Below, in pieces: positions 13,062 to 24,093 of a DNA stretch of 64,000 bases. The position numbers and the translations under genes are program-made. The stretch spans positions 6,836,559 through 6,900,558 of the forward strand of contig SDUX01000004.1 of assembly GCA_008729055.1 (NCBI GenBank), given 5' to 3'. The notes under the pieces are model-generated. The model did not search any database, was not told the DNA's origin, and saw nothing but the letters and a program-made list of their open reading frames with translations. The stretch comes from Pyropia haitanensis (Eukaryota > Rhodophyta > Bangiophyceae > Bangiales > Bangiaceae). Each line of letters begins with the position of its first letter. Position 1 is the first letter of the stretch.

Positions 13062-13416
13062 ATACCGACACCACCACCAATACGATGCGCCAGCCGTCGA
13101 TGCGGGGACGGCGGGACCAAGCACCCAGGCTCCGTGGTCGGCCACTCCCAGCGGCGGCAGCCGCGGTGGCGGCCACGGTGGGACGACGCCTCCCCGTGGG
13201 CACCCGGCGGCAAGTGGCGGTGGTCGCGACGGCGGTGGTCGCGACGGCGGCCACGGCGACGGCGGTGGTGGCGTTGACCGTGGTCCGCCACCACCGCCTC
13301 CGCCACGGCCGAATGACGGAGGGGCATACCGGGGTCCCAGCGGGGACGCCCCAGTGACGAGCACCTATCCGCAGGCGGGAGCTTGGCGGGGGCCAGCGCG
13401 GCCGCACGGTCGGTAG
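8128..13416 (+). CDS. Giant C2H2 zinc-finger protein with Gly/Ser/Gln-rich flanks
   Basis: The frame encodes about 1762 residues from the first in-frame ATG at 8128; it is open upstream without an ATG, so the true start may be earlier. Residues about 1322-1461 hold five consecutive C2H2 fingers of the form C-x2-C-x12-H-x3/4-H, joined by linkers such as HARERPYGC and HEKRRPFLC that resemble the TGEKPY linker. Tandem fingers of this type normally bind DNA in the nucleus, so a transcription regulator is likely. Some 1300 N-terminal residues are low-complexity Gly/Ser/Pro with scattered basic patches. The C-terminal 300 residues carry two poly-Gln stretches and further Gly/Pro-rich sequence. No other domain is visible and the target is unknown. 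The finger block is certain; the gene ends and single-exon structure are less so. Confidence 0.8.
12994..13059 (+). repeat. CAG repeat encoding 22 glutamines
   Basis: A CAG run with a single CAA interruption lies in frame in the zinc-finger protein tail. A shorter CAG/CAA run lies at about 12696-12728. Such tracts are length-variable in populations. Confidence 0.9.
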
Positions 13417-14153
13417 GAGTGGTCTGGGTGGGGCGTGGATTGGGCGGGATGCGCGTTGGTGGTCTGGTTTCATGTGCGGAAAAGTCATTTGCGATCAAGA
13501 GGGCGTTGAGGAGGGGCTGGCGCCAGTGGTGGGGCGGGGGGAGGGCGGGAGGGTGAGTTGGCGGTCAGGGGCCAACCCGGTCGACTGAGTGCGAGTGTCT
13601 CGCGCACAGAGAGGAGAGAGGGTGTGCGAGACACTGTGGCATCACTCGAGGCACGAGGCGTGGACGAGTCATGGCTGCTTCGAATCGAGTCCATTTGCCA
13701 AGTGAGAAATAAAATATATCAAGACACGTTGGATAAGTGCTTGGTATTTAACGAGTATGTTTAAAACTAAGCCTAATGGGCGCTCGTGCCTGTCAGCGCT
13801 GTCTGTGGTAAGGCGGCTTAACGCCCGCCGCGTGCAGTGGCGCCAGGGCCCTATTTGCGGCGTCTGCGGGCCGCCCTCCCGCAGCCGCGGTGCGCGGTGG
13901 GGGGTCTGTCCACGGTGGCAGCAGGTGTGACTTGTTTGCTCTCCGGCCTCGCCTCTTCCCCTAGCCCCGTGTCGTGCGTGCCGCTCGTGACGCGATCGAC
14001 GCTCTTCTCGTCCGGCCACTTGTTCATCTTCGTCTGCCCTCTGAGCCGTGCACCTGACGGTGTGGCCTGGTGCCGTCTCCTCTGTCTGGCGGGCTCGTGC
14101 TTTTTCCCACCCTCCCCCCCTCCTGCCTGTGCGCGTGGTACTCAAGGTGGTCG
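13417..14153. other. Intergenic region between the zinc-finger gene and YIF1
   Basis: This stretch presumably contains the zinc-finger 3' UTR and the YIF1 promoter. An AT-rich pocket at 13695-13765 is the likeliest terminator or 3'-processing area. No further gene is supported. Confidence 0.5.
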
Positions 14154-14743
14154 ATGGACCGGCGGCCGCGCAACACGCCATTCCAACCGAGAGCATCCCC
14201 CAACGGGGTTCCCCCCGTGCGGGGCGGCGCTGGCGGCGGCGCGGCCATGGCCGGTGGTGGCCGCGGCGGCGGCGGCCACCCGCCGGCCGCGGGCGGGTGG
14301 CCGCCGACGGGCGGCTGGGCGCCTGATCCCGCGGCTGGCCGTGGGCCAGCCTCGGAGGGTGCGGGCGCCGGTGGCGGTGGGGCTCCCAACCCGTACGCGC
14401 CGCAGCGTCGGGCGGGCCAGCCCGGATTGCCGCAAGCGCGTGGCTTTGGGGTGGCGCCCGCGGGTGGTGGTGGTGGTGGCGCCGCCGTCGGTGCGGGTGG
14501 CCGCGAGCGTGGCCCACCAGGGGGGGGGGGTAGTGCTGGTGGCATGGGCGGCTTTGGGCCGCCGCCAGGGGGCGTGGCTGGGGGAGGCTGGGGCGGGGTG
14601 GTGCCGCCTGCGGCGCCGCCACCGGGCGGCAGCTTTGTGCCCTTCCAGTCCTTTCCGGGCGTCGGAGGAGGGGGCGCGGGGGGGGCGAGTGGGGGTGGGG
14701 GGGGGTGGCCCCCGTCTGGTGATGGCTTTTATGGCGCGCCCCC

Positions 14744-14797
<54 letters not shown>

Positions 14798-16127
14798 GCC
14801 GCCAATGTCAGCACAGATGACAGGCTTTGGGCCGTACGCGGGTGGGGGGGGTGGCGGTGGCGGCGGCGCCGCGTCCGGCGGGAGTAGCGGTGTGATGCAG
14901 GGCGGGATGCCTGGTGGCGATGGTGGCGATGGTGGTGGCGGATCCTATGGCGGCTTCCAGCCGTCGCTCGGGCCCACGCCTGGCGGCATGGGCGGAGGCC
15001 CTGCAGGCGGTGGGCGCGGCGGCATGCATGGCCGGGGGATGCTGCAGGGGCCTGGCGGCATGGGCTACGGGCCCCCTCACCTACAAGGGCAACAGCAGCA
15101 GCAGCCTCAGCAGCCGCAGCGAGGGCACCCGCCACCACAATCTGGGGGCGGCGGCATGGGCTACCCCCCAGGGTCGATGGGTGTCAATGGTGGTGGCGGC
15201 GGTGGCGTCATGGCCGCCGCCGGGGGCGGCGGTGGGCCCCCCCAGTACGCCGGTCCGGCGCGGCCTGGACCCGCGCCGCTGCCGTTCAACTTTGGCGCCA
15301 TGGCCGCGGCGGTGGCGTCGTCGGCCGCCACGTCGGTGGCGGCGTCGGGTGGAATGGGCCCGCAGGCGGCGCTCGGCGCGCAGCTGCTGCGCCAGATGGT
15401 GCCCGGCGCCGATGACGGCGGCGGCACCGCCGCGCGCGCCGCGTTTTCGCAGCAGACCGCCCGCATGTCGGCGGCGGCGCGGCTGCCCAAGTACTACTTT
15501 GCGGTCACCAACGGGTACGTTCTCCGCAAGCTGGTGCTGCTGCTCTTTCCGTTCCGCCACCGCAGCTGGCGGCGACGGCAGCTGGCGGGTGACGATGGCG
15601 ACGCCGCGTCGGCGGGCTCCCCGGGCGAGTACCTGCCGCCGCGGGAGGACATCAACGCGCCCGACCTGTACATCCCCGTTATGGCGTTTGTGACGTACGT
15701 GCTGCTGGTGGCGTTTGTGCACGGCACGCAGTCCCGCTTTCGTCCCGACACGATGGCGAGTACGGGCACGCTGGGCGTGGGCGTGCTCGGCGTGGAGGTG
15801 CTCGCCATCAAGCTGTGCCTGTACCTGGTCAACGCGCGGCCGGTGGCGTGGCTGGACATTGTCGCGTTCCGCGGGTACAAGTTTGTGGGCGTCGTCCTCG
15901 CCATGGCCGCGGGCTTTGTGCACCGCCGCCTGTACTGGGTGGTCCTGATGGGCAGCGCGTTCTCCATGGGCCTCTTCCTGATGCGCAGCCACCGGGGGGT
16001 GGTGCTGAGCAAGGGCGACGACGTGGACGATGAGGGCGGGGGGGTGGGCGCGCGGCGCAACTACTTTTTGCTCGGCCTGCTGGTGCTGCAGTTTCCCATC
16101 TACTGGGCGCTCGGCGTGCAGCCGTAA
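14154..16127 (+). CDS. YIF1: YIF1 family protein (ER-Golgi vesicle transport)
   Basis: The frame encodes 657 residues from the ATG at 14154, which opens with MDRRPRNTPF as expected for this family's cytosolic tail. The C-terminal block (about residues 446-657) is diagnostic: KYYFAVTNGYVLRK, then DINAPDLYIPVMAFVTYVLL, then GYKFVGVVLAMAAGF, with about five hydrophobic spans and a short C-terminus. YIF1 partners YIP1 and Ypt/Rab GTPases on COPII vesicles and the Golgi. Animal and yeast YIF1 are only about 260-315 residues. Here the soluble N-terminus is expanded by roughly 400 residues of Gly/Pro-rich sequence with an 18-Gln tract, and is probably disordered. The frame is continuous and intronless. 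Family assignment is firm; the role of the extension is unknown. Confidence 0.93.
14745..14798 (+). repeat. CAG/CAA repeat encoding 18 glutamines in YIF1
   Basis: An in-frame poly-Gln tract lies inside the expanded N-terminal region. It is flanked by poly-Gly and precedes a second, shorter Gln run near 15090. Confidence 0.9.
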
Positions 16128-17000
16128 GGGGTCGGTTCGGGGAGCGCGAGCGGTAGGGGGGGGAAGGAGTAAGACGATGTGTACCTTTACCAGCAAGGGG
16201 GTGTGTCGGCGGGTGCTGCTCCCGTGCGCTGTGCGGCGGTCTGTGCAGTCTTTTGAGTGGATGAATCTTATTGGGACCGTTTTGTGGGCGTCGTGGGCAC
16301 TTTTCTTTTTTTTCCTCCTCTGCCGCGTGCGCGCTATGCCGTTTGCCGTCGTGGTGCACGTTACTGCGGTTGCCGCCGTCTACGCCGACGTCTCGCCCGC
16401 TGCATGATGCTGGACCGTGTAATTATACATGTATACTGCGGGTAATTGCCTTTCAGCGTGAAGAGCTTCACGACGGCCCGCCCGACCGCCAGCGCAGTGG
16501 AGTCAAAGCCCCGGACGTGTTGGCATCGACTGGAGGCCCCACACGGCGAGTGCGAAGCCGTGCGAACCCATGAAAGTCGCGCTCACAGGGTGTGTGAGGG
16601 GTACTTTTTCAAATACTTTCGCGCACAGGCTTTGAAAGCTGTTTTTGCACTGTTTGCACCTCTTTTACGTTGAGCTATGTGCTGCGCCTATTGATGGTGT
16701 ATGTTCGAGGCTCAGGTCCGGTCACTGCAGACAATGCGAAGGGGTTGCGGCGGCTACGGAACGTGAAGCACGCTCGAAACCGTGCGCAGTCGAGCGTGAG
16801 GGAAGCACACGCGGTGCAACGCATCGGCACAAAAAAGGGGGATCACGCGCGCCGCACCGTCGCGAGAGGCCCCTGTAGGTAGGATTGAGCGGCATGAGCC
16901 CCCCGATCAGCGTTCACGTTGTGCGTGCTGCTTGCACGGGACGGCGAAAATTGTGCGTGCGCTCCAACGGGGAGCACACACGCCGTGCTCTCTCACTTGA

Positions 17001-17294
17001 GGTCCCACCTCCTCTCTGGGCCCCAAACGGGCCCGTGCACGATTCGACGACGTCCACGAGTGTGATACCACTGCGCCGACGCCCCCGCTTTCAGCAAAAG
17101 AGGGGGGTGGTCCCACTGCTGTGTGGCGGCTCCGCAAGCGCAACTGCTGCCCGGGCATTACGACCACGGAGGACTCCGATGACGAGATGTTCATGGTCCA
17201 CGTGCACCTCGCCGCGATGCTGCGGGCGGGTGCTTCTGGGGGGAGGGGTGAGCGACGGTTCCCGCCAGCACCGTCGCTAGCCTGCCTCAATTGA
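17001..17294 (+). other. Exon-like open stretch, unknown product
   Basis: The frame is open from a TGA at 16998 to a TGA at 17292, about 97 codons, with no early ATG. In the 36 codons from 17121, 34 end in C or G, and the peptide is ordered (basic RLRKRN, then acidic TTTEDSDDEMFMVHVHLAAM). This resembles a terminal exon of a real gene whose upstream exons I cannot find, or a relic. I do not recognise the family. Confidence 0.3.
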
Positions 17295-18130
17295 GTCGAA
17301 TCGCCTCAAATGAGGCGAGCAGTAGAACGGACACTAGTAGGGGTGATATTGGCCGGACACATTAGAGACTTTCAGAACCTAGGATTCTCATAAGATTACT
17401 TTATACCTCCGCCACGTGTGCCACGAGTCACCACTAAAAGGTAAAGTGATAGTGATACGGACAGGTCCTCTGTTTCGTTCTTGGGAGCTTGAACGTCATG
17501 GGTGAAGGAGGTTTCCCTTATCTTGAATATGCATTGAAGTGCCACGTGTGCCATCATGGCTGCTTTTCTGACGGTACCATTCCCAAGAAGCGCTGGAGGG
17601 TGCAACTGTCGCTTGCGGGTTGGCACCCCGAAATCGCTCGTCCGCGCTGCACGGTTGTCAGGCAACAGATAAAATCAGCTCGACTCCCCCCTGGTGCCAG
17701 CTTGAGAGGATAGGATTAGGGGGGACGAGAAAAGGGGGGATGGGTTGGCAAGAGAGGCTGGCGACAACGAGAGGCGAGGAGGCGAGCGTGTGAGGCAGGA
17801 CGCGACGTACAGCGGGGTGGGGGGTGTCTTGTGGAAGAACCGGAGGATCGCTGGCGATGGCGGCAATCGGGAGATGCGTTCCACCCCGCAGACAGGGGAA
17901 AACAAGCTGCATACGTCGCGCACCGGTACTCCGCCTCACACAAGCCCTATACTCAATACTCAACTACGTTCTCGGGTCAACAGATATTGATACACGAGAG
18001 AATTTTCCTTAGTCGAAAGTCTGAGAGTGCGCTCTCCCGTCCTGCAGCCGTGTGCCTCGGAAGCGCCACGTTCCGGACATCAGAGAGTTTAAACAACAAC
18101 TGAGAGCTTCAGCAGGAAGGATCTGGGAAG

Positions 18131-18655
18131 AGATCTCGGTAATTTCTCGGTAGCGTGGCAGCAGAAATTTCTTACCAGAACTGAGGCCGCACGACCTTCA
18201 GCAGGTACCAGATCTCGTCATGGAAAATTGCACGTTGCGTGGATGTAGTTGACACGAAACGTGGAGCGAACAGCACGTCCCTGCCGGAGGGGAACCGCCC
18301 CAGATCGGTCGCCCGCCGAGGGATGCAGTGCGTCGCCAAGAAGCACAGGTCCTGCAGCGGGAGACAGGCGTGGTGCGGAGGCGTTGGGCGGGCACACTGG
18401 CGGAGGAGGCAGCGTGAGGCGATTGTGTCTCGTCGGACCTCGCCATTTTGATCTACCGCGCGTCGCTGGACTGGGCGCGACACAGCGCCGCTCGCAGCGG
18501 ACAATTGCTGCTCCGCACAACACGTGTCCTCCTCCCCGTACCGAGATCCACTTCGTTATGCGGGGCCACATAAGGGTTTTTTCCTTACCAGATCTCGTTA
18601 AGCGGAGACTACGTGGCAAACGTGTCAAGCATATAACGAGATCTTAACGAGATCT
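18131..18655. repeat. AGATCTCG repeat cluster with inverted copies
   Basis: TACCAGATCTCGT occurs at 18206 and 18586 as a direct repeat. AGATCTCGTTA at 18590-18600 is followed by two back-to-back inverted copies, TAACGAGATCT, at 18634-18644 and 18645-18655. A further AGATCTCGG lies at 18131. The direct copies bracket most of the exon-like stretch at 18172-18504. A small mobile element footprint is possible but not shown. Confidence 0.45.
18172..18504 (-). other. Exon-like open stretch, unknown product
   Basis: The frame is open for 110 codons, ends in TAA and contains no ATG. The last 59 codons read as an ordinary globular-looking C-terminus (DLCFLATHCIPRRATDLGRF and on to KVVRPQFW) with about three quarters C/G in third position. 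It lies within the AGATCTCG repeat cluster. It could be the last exon of an unseen gene or a transposon remnant. No family is recognised. Confidence 0.25.
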
Positions 18656-19515
18656 CTACCTGCTGATGCTCTCAAGTCTCTATTGGCCTCGGACCGTGGG
18701 TCAGACGGTGCCCGCCTGCTGCAAGATGCCTGACGGTGTACTTGTAGATGTACGTGTGTAATTGCCTTCCGCGTACATCTCAGGCGTACTGTCAGCTTCC
18801 GTGGTGCATTTGGCTGCATCGAAGCACACGTGGCGGAGCCAACCGGGATCGCGTTTGTAAAGACGCCAGTCGGGCCTGCTGGCGACAGACGACGGACGCG
18901 GCCAGCGCGCCCGGCGCGGCGCACCCCGCCATCGCCTACAGCCGCGTCGCCGTGGGCGCGGTGGAAGGCCGCTGGAGCGCCATCCCTCCCAGCAATCGCC
19001 GGCGTTGGCCCCGCCCAGTCTCTCCCCGACGCGCACGCGGCAGCTGCGGCGTGGAAGCTGAGCGCGGAGCTCCCCCCTCCCCCCCCCCCGCCCTCCCCCA
19101 CCGGCACGCCGCTGCTCAAGTACGACCCCCCCTCCCCCCCCCCCGGACGTGCGCCGACGTGGCCACCCGCGCCCCTCGTATGTCCGCCCGCACCCTCCTC
19201 GGACGCACCGCGGGGCTGACGCGCGCCGCGTACCGCTGCCCGCCCCGCCGGCTGGCCGACCCGGCGCCCGCGCCGGCCGCATCCCGCCGCGCCGCCGCGG
19301 CCGCCGCTGCCGCCGCGGCCACGCTTGGCCAGCCGCCGTTGCCGTCGCCGACGCCACCGTCGCCGACGCCACCGTCGCCGGCGTCGCCGTCGCCGGCGCC
19401 GCTGCCCCCCCGCCCACCCCTGTCGCCGCCGCCGCTGCCGTCGCCGCCGCCACCGTCGTCGCCGCCGCCGCCGCCCGCCCCGCCGGGAGTGGCGCGCGCC
19501 CTGAGTCGCGCCGCC

Positions 19516-21020
19516 ATGGCCGCCGCCGCCGCCGCCCCGCCGCCGCCGCTGGGCGCGTACGTCCCCGCCGCCCCCGCCGGCAGCCTCCTCGCACGGCGGG
19601 TGCCCGCGCTCGGCAGCCGCCGCGGCTTCGCCGCCGGCCGCCCCGCCGCCGCCGCCGCCACCGCCGCCGCCGCCCCGTCGCCGCTGGGGCAGCCGCCACA
19701 GCGGTTGCCGCTGCGCGCGTCGGCGGGGTCCCCCTTCCCCCCTTTGGCCCCGCCGCCGCCGCCGCCGCCGCCGCCCCCCCGCGGCGGCCGGCGTGGCGGC
19801 GCGCGCTCGCGCCCGCCTCCCTCGCCGCCCTGGCCGCCGCGGCGGTCGTTGGCGGCGGCGCGCCCACGGATGGCGCGGCCTTCCCGCACCCCCCCCCGGC
19901 GGCGGCGCTGCCGCCGCGCGTGGCGGTGTCGTCGGGCCTGGGCGCGACCGCCGAGGCGCTCCCCGACGTGAGCCCCGCCGAGGTGGAGGCGGTCGCGCCG
20001 CGCAAGTTTGCGCCCGCCGAGCGGGACCGCCTGGCGGACCTGCAGGCCGGCGAGCGCAACCTGGTTGGCCTCTTCCAGCGGGCGACCAACTCGGTCGTGT
20101 ACGTGACGACCTACTCGTCCGACGCGCGCGGGCGGTTTTCGATGAACCAGGCTGAGATGCCGTCGGGGACGGGGAGCGGGTTTGTGTGGGACGACGCGGG
20201 GCACATTGTGACCAACTTCCACGTCGTCCGCTCCGCGGCGGGCGCCAAGATTGCGCTGGCCAACAAGAAGACCTACGACGCGGAGCTGGTCGGGTACGAC
20301 GCGGACAAGGACATTGCGGTGCTCAAGATCAACGCGCCGCCGTCGGAGCTGACGCCCATCCCGATTGGCTCCTCGTCGGCGCTGCTCGTCGGCCAGTCGG
20401 CGTACGCGATTGGCAACCCGTTTGGGCTGGACCACACGCTCACGACGGGGGTGGTGTCGGGCCTGGGCCGGGAGATGCGGTCCCCGACGGGGCGGCCGAT
20501 CACCAACTGCATCCAGACGGACGCGAGCATCAACCCGGGCAACAGCGGTGGGCCGCTGCTCGACTCGCGCGCGCGGCTGATTGGCATGAACACGAGCATC
20601 TACTCGTCGTCGGGGTCGTCGGCGGGCGTCGGCTTTGCCATCCCAGTGGACACCCTCTCCGCGATTGTCAATGAGCTGATTGTGAGTGGCAAGGTCGTGC
20701 GGGGCGTCATTGGGATTAGCTACCTCGAGTCGTCCCAGGCGCGGTCGCTGGGCATTGACACGGGCGTGCTGGTGCTGGACGTGCCGGCGGGGAGCCCGGC
20801 GGACAAGGCGGGCATGCGGGGGACGAGCCGGTCGGCGTTTGGGGGGATTGAGCTGGGCGATGTGATTGTCGCGATTGACGGGGAGACGATCAAGAACGAG
20901 GCGGACCTGTTCAAGGTGCTCGACGACAAGAAGGTGGGCAACGTGGTGAGGATCACGGTCAACCGGGACGGCAAGCAGGTGAATCTCAGGGTGCAGCTCG
21001 GCGCATCGCAGCGGAGTTGA
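19516..21020 (+). CDS. DEG1: DEG/HtrA serine protease, probably thylakoid lumenal (DEG1-like)
   Basis: This is a trypsin-like protease followed by one PDZ domain. The catalytic triad is visible: His in TNFHVV (codon 20220-20222), Asp in DADKDIAVLKI (20310-20312) and Ser in GNSGGPLL (20544-20546). The PDZ domain follows (GVIGISYLE, then GGIELGDVIVAIDG). One PDZ and this core match plant DEG1/5/8, which degrade damaged photosystem proteins. The ATG at 19516 (gccgccATGg) opens an Ala/Arg/Ser-rich transit-like leader, but that leader is in a different frame from the protease. The protease frame supplies RRPAWRRALAPASLAALAA, a twin-Arg-like hydrophobic lumen-transfer segment. The two frames must join within the C-rich stretch at about 19730-19785, by indel or undetected splicing. 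The core is certain; organelle assignment is inference. Confidence 0.9.
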
Positions 21021-24000
21021 GAGCGGGCGCTGACGCGTGTGTGGGTGTCGGGGCGGCGTTTGGGCTGGCGCGGGGAGGTGGGGGTGATGTCGGGGGGTGC
21101 TGACGAGGTGGGGATGGGGCAGCGGGAAGGGCCGTGAAGGGGTAGGGCCTCGGAAAAGTAACGTAGGACTACGTAGGACCGGCTGCTCTTTTTAGTGTTG
21201 ACTGGTCGAGACTGCTGTGTACACTGGTGGACCAGCTATGCCCGCTCTTAGTCGTCCCGCCTTGCCGCCGCGCTCTGTAGAAGCCACCGCTCGAGGCCGC
21301 GAACCGTGGACGGCTCGTCGTGCAGGGCGGTGAGACGGTGGGGCGCGTAGCCCATGAGGCTTTGGTCGTGCAAGAGGACGCGGCAGGTCTGCGTCACTCC
21401 CCCCCCTCTCCCATCCACTTCGGTCCCCTATGTTTGAGAGGCAACCCCCCCACCGCCATTTGACAGGGGTCGAAGAGGTGGGTGGATGGGGGCAGCGCGC
21501 GATGGGGACGGACTAGGGGGTGGCCGCCCCTCTACGGCCTCGTGGTACTCAACAGTACGTCGCGTCTGGTTTTGCTGCGCCGACTCCATTGCCACGACAC
21601 CCAGCGATAGGGCGGGGTTGTGCGGGGGGGGTACCTGCGTCCCCGCTCACTTTCATGCGCGGGGGGCCTCTCTGTCTGAGGTCAGTGGCCTGAGGGAAAG
21701 AGAAAGACACGGACGAAGAGGGAGGACGCAAGAGTATGACTCTGGGTGGCTGCTGTTCTCTGTGGATGCGGCGACGCGCAGACCGACCGTGCGTGGGGGC
21801 GTCGGGCCAGGTTGAGTGTCTCTCCGACTGGATAATCGCCGGCCTGGTGCACGCGGGGGTACCGCTAGGCGCTTTCGCTGTGGCGCACGAAGGGTACACC
21901 CGTGCACTTGAAGAGTAGTGCGCGGGTGGTGCGTGGCGACCCTATCAGACGAGAGCCTGTGGTCAGGGGAGGAGCGCTGACTGCGGCAGGGGTGAGTCCT
22001 GTCTTCCCTAGCGCACGCAAGCACCTGTGTGAGCGGCCGCTGCCCAGAGGTGGCGCTGAGGGCCGGCATGAGCCACGGGGGCGGGGCTGCCAGTGCTTCA
22101 GCGGGGCGGCCGCCAGAGCCGTGTCTGCTGCGGAGGGGACGGTTTGCCGTTTGGCGACGCGCCAGTCGTGGACGAGGGCCATACGACGACAGCCCCTTCT
22201 CCTCCATCAACACCCACCCCGTCATGCCACTCACCCTGTGTCCCGCCGCTCATGCTGCGCGGCACCCCGACTGGACGCACCGCTGCTCGACTGCCACGTA
22301 GGACGTACTCCTCTCCGCGTCGCCCCGCTCTTGCGAGTGCGTGGCCACCCAACGGTGCCACTGCCTGCCAAGCGTGGTCGTTGTGTGGCCACCGCCACCC
22401 TCGCCTTCCGCCACCGACGCGTGCCCGCTTGTTGACCCCTCACTGCCATGCCACGCCGCCCTTGCACGTGGCCCCACGCACAAGCGCGGTGAGACGGCGG
22501 AGGTACAGACGGGGCGGCGGGTGCAGCCGCGCGCGGCGTGCCATCCCAACGACGACGGGGGCACGCACAAGCAACCTGCCCGCACGGGCGGCGCGCCGCA
22601 GCCGCGGGCGGCGCGGCAACCAACGGACCGATCGGCGTCTGGCGGTGGGCGGTCATGCGGACCGCTGCTGTGGACGGTGGAAGGGGAGGGGGCGAGGCGG
22701 TAGGGGCGCGCGCCGTAGTGGCGTGTGGGAGCTACCCACCGACCGTCGGCCACTGCTCCAGCGGGAGCGCCTCCGTGGGGAGGACGAGGAAGCCGTAGTG
22801 CCCGCCGCTGACGTTGCGCGCCGGGATAACCAGGATGGCCCACACTACCTCCGGCGGGCACCACGACAGATGATCTGAGACAGCTGTACCTGCAGCTGCA
22901 GGCGGTCGGCAAAAAGGGTCGTCGCCGCCGCCACGTCGGCCGTCACCAGTCGCGCCAACGAGAAGGGACACCCAACAGCGTGAGCCGCGAGCCGTATGAA
23001 GCGCGACTGCACGACGTGAGGCGGCCTCTGCATTGCAATCACTCAAAGCCCGCCGGCGCGATATTTCCGTGTATCTCTCTCTCCCTCGCACCAAGTTTTC
23101 CACATAGGTCCACGCGCGCGGCGGGGGTTGGGACTCGCCTGTGGTCCGTAGGATGCCACGTGGGAGATGCCCAGATATCGGTATATAACTAGCAGTACAG
23201 TAGCGTAGTCAGTGTACCGTACCCTGTGCGGAAAACTCTTACAATTTGACCGGACGGCAGATGCCTGCCCCCCGCAATGCCGAATGTGAGGCACCCGCAG
23301 CCAATCATTACGCCTCCGATCCGTTTGCAAGCCACACCCACCCCGACCTCTCACTGCCACGACTGCTGGGCTCGACAGGTGGGCCGCTGCTGGAGATGTC
23401 GGTCCGCGCCCAGATCGCGATACGCGGTCGAAGAAACGTGTGGCGAAGGGGTGTGCACGTCGGCGGGTCCGCTAGCCGGACCCCGCGTTGAGGGCCCCTC
23501 GGACCCCCCCCAGCCACCGCACGAGGCCAATTTGCGCGACAGGAGCGCCCCCCGCCCCCTCGGCGTCGTTCGCGTAGGTCACAAGCGGTCCACCCTCCCG
23601 CCCCCTATTCCCGCTGGTCTGGAGGGCCCCCAGCTGGCGCTGCTACCGAGGTGCGCGGGTGGCGGTTTGTTCCCGGGAGCGCGCGCGGGGCGGGGGCAGC
23701 GCGTGCGGCACCGGACGCAGCCACCTGCCCGCGAGCTGCGCGGTGGCCGCTGGGTGCCCAGACCGACTCGCCCGCGGCGGGCCGGCTGCCGTGACCAACC
23801 GGCGCTTGCGTTCGTGCCAGCCCACCCCGACAGCCATACACGCCGCAAGAACCGGCGTTCTGGCTCTGCATTGCGTTCCCCCCCCCCTCCCCCCTCAACT
23901 CCCACACCCTACTCTCCCCGACCCACCACGCTACCTCCGCCCCACCTTGTTGTTCTCGACGTGTTGCCCGCCACACTCGCTGTTGCGTGGACGTGGACTG

Positions 24001-24093
24001 TGTAGTTGTTTGCTGTTCGACGTGCGATTGCCCGACGTGCGGTTGTCCCCCTCCGTGCTCCCTTTTCGCGGCCTCCCCCGGGAGCCGATCATT
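21021..24093. other. Intergenic region with one coding-like island
   Basis: This is the 3' flank of the DEG gene followed by mixed-composition sequence with only short open frames. The sole stretch with strong coding-like bias is listed separately at 22732-23033 (-). The last part, 23500-24093, is C-rich and probably the promoter and 5' UTR of the repeat protein. Confidence 0.45.
22732..23033 (-). other. Two adjoining coding-like frames, unknown gene fragment
   Basis: From an ATG at 23033 one frame reads as a helical peptide (VQSRFIRLAAHAVGCPFS and on to FADRLQLQ) down to about 22880. From 22875 a second frame continues to a stop at 22732 (PPEVVWAILVIPARNVSGGH and on to LEQWPTVGG), with 42 of 47 codons ending in C or G. 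A one-base change or very short intron near 22870-22885 would join them. It could be a broken gene or a pair of exons. The family is not recognised. Confidence 0.35.

Larger units (their letters stand above)
16128..19515. other. Intergenic region with AT-rich pockets and exon-like islands
   Basis: The stretch starts with the YIF1 3' end. AT-rich pockets occur near 16415-16440 and 17330-17530. Two coding-like islands and a repeat cluster are listed separately. An ATG at 19180, in the frame of the protease leader, is an alternative start for the DEG gene. Otherwise no gene is supported. Confidence 0.5.

Noticed and set aside
13669..15138. 489-residue minus-strand frame
   Set aside because: It is the antisense of YIF1, His/Arg-rich low complexity.
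16176..16407. 77-residue hydrophobic frame after YIF1
   Set aside because: It lies in the presumed 3' UTR, is Phe/Cys/Val-rich by composition and has no homology I recognise.
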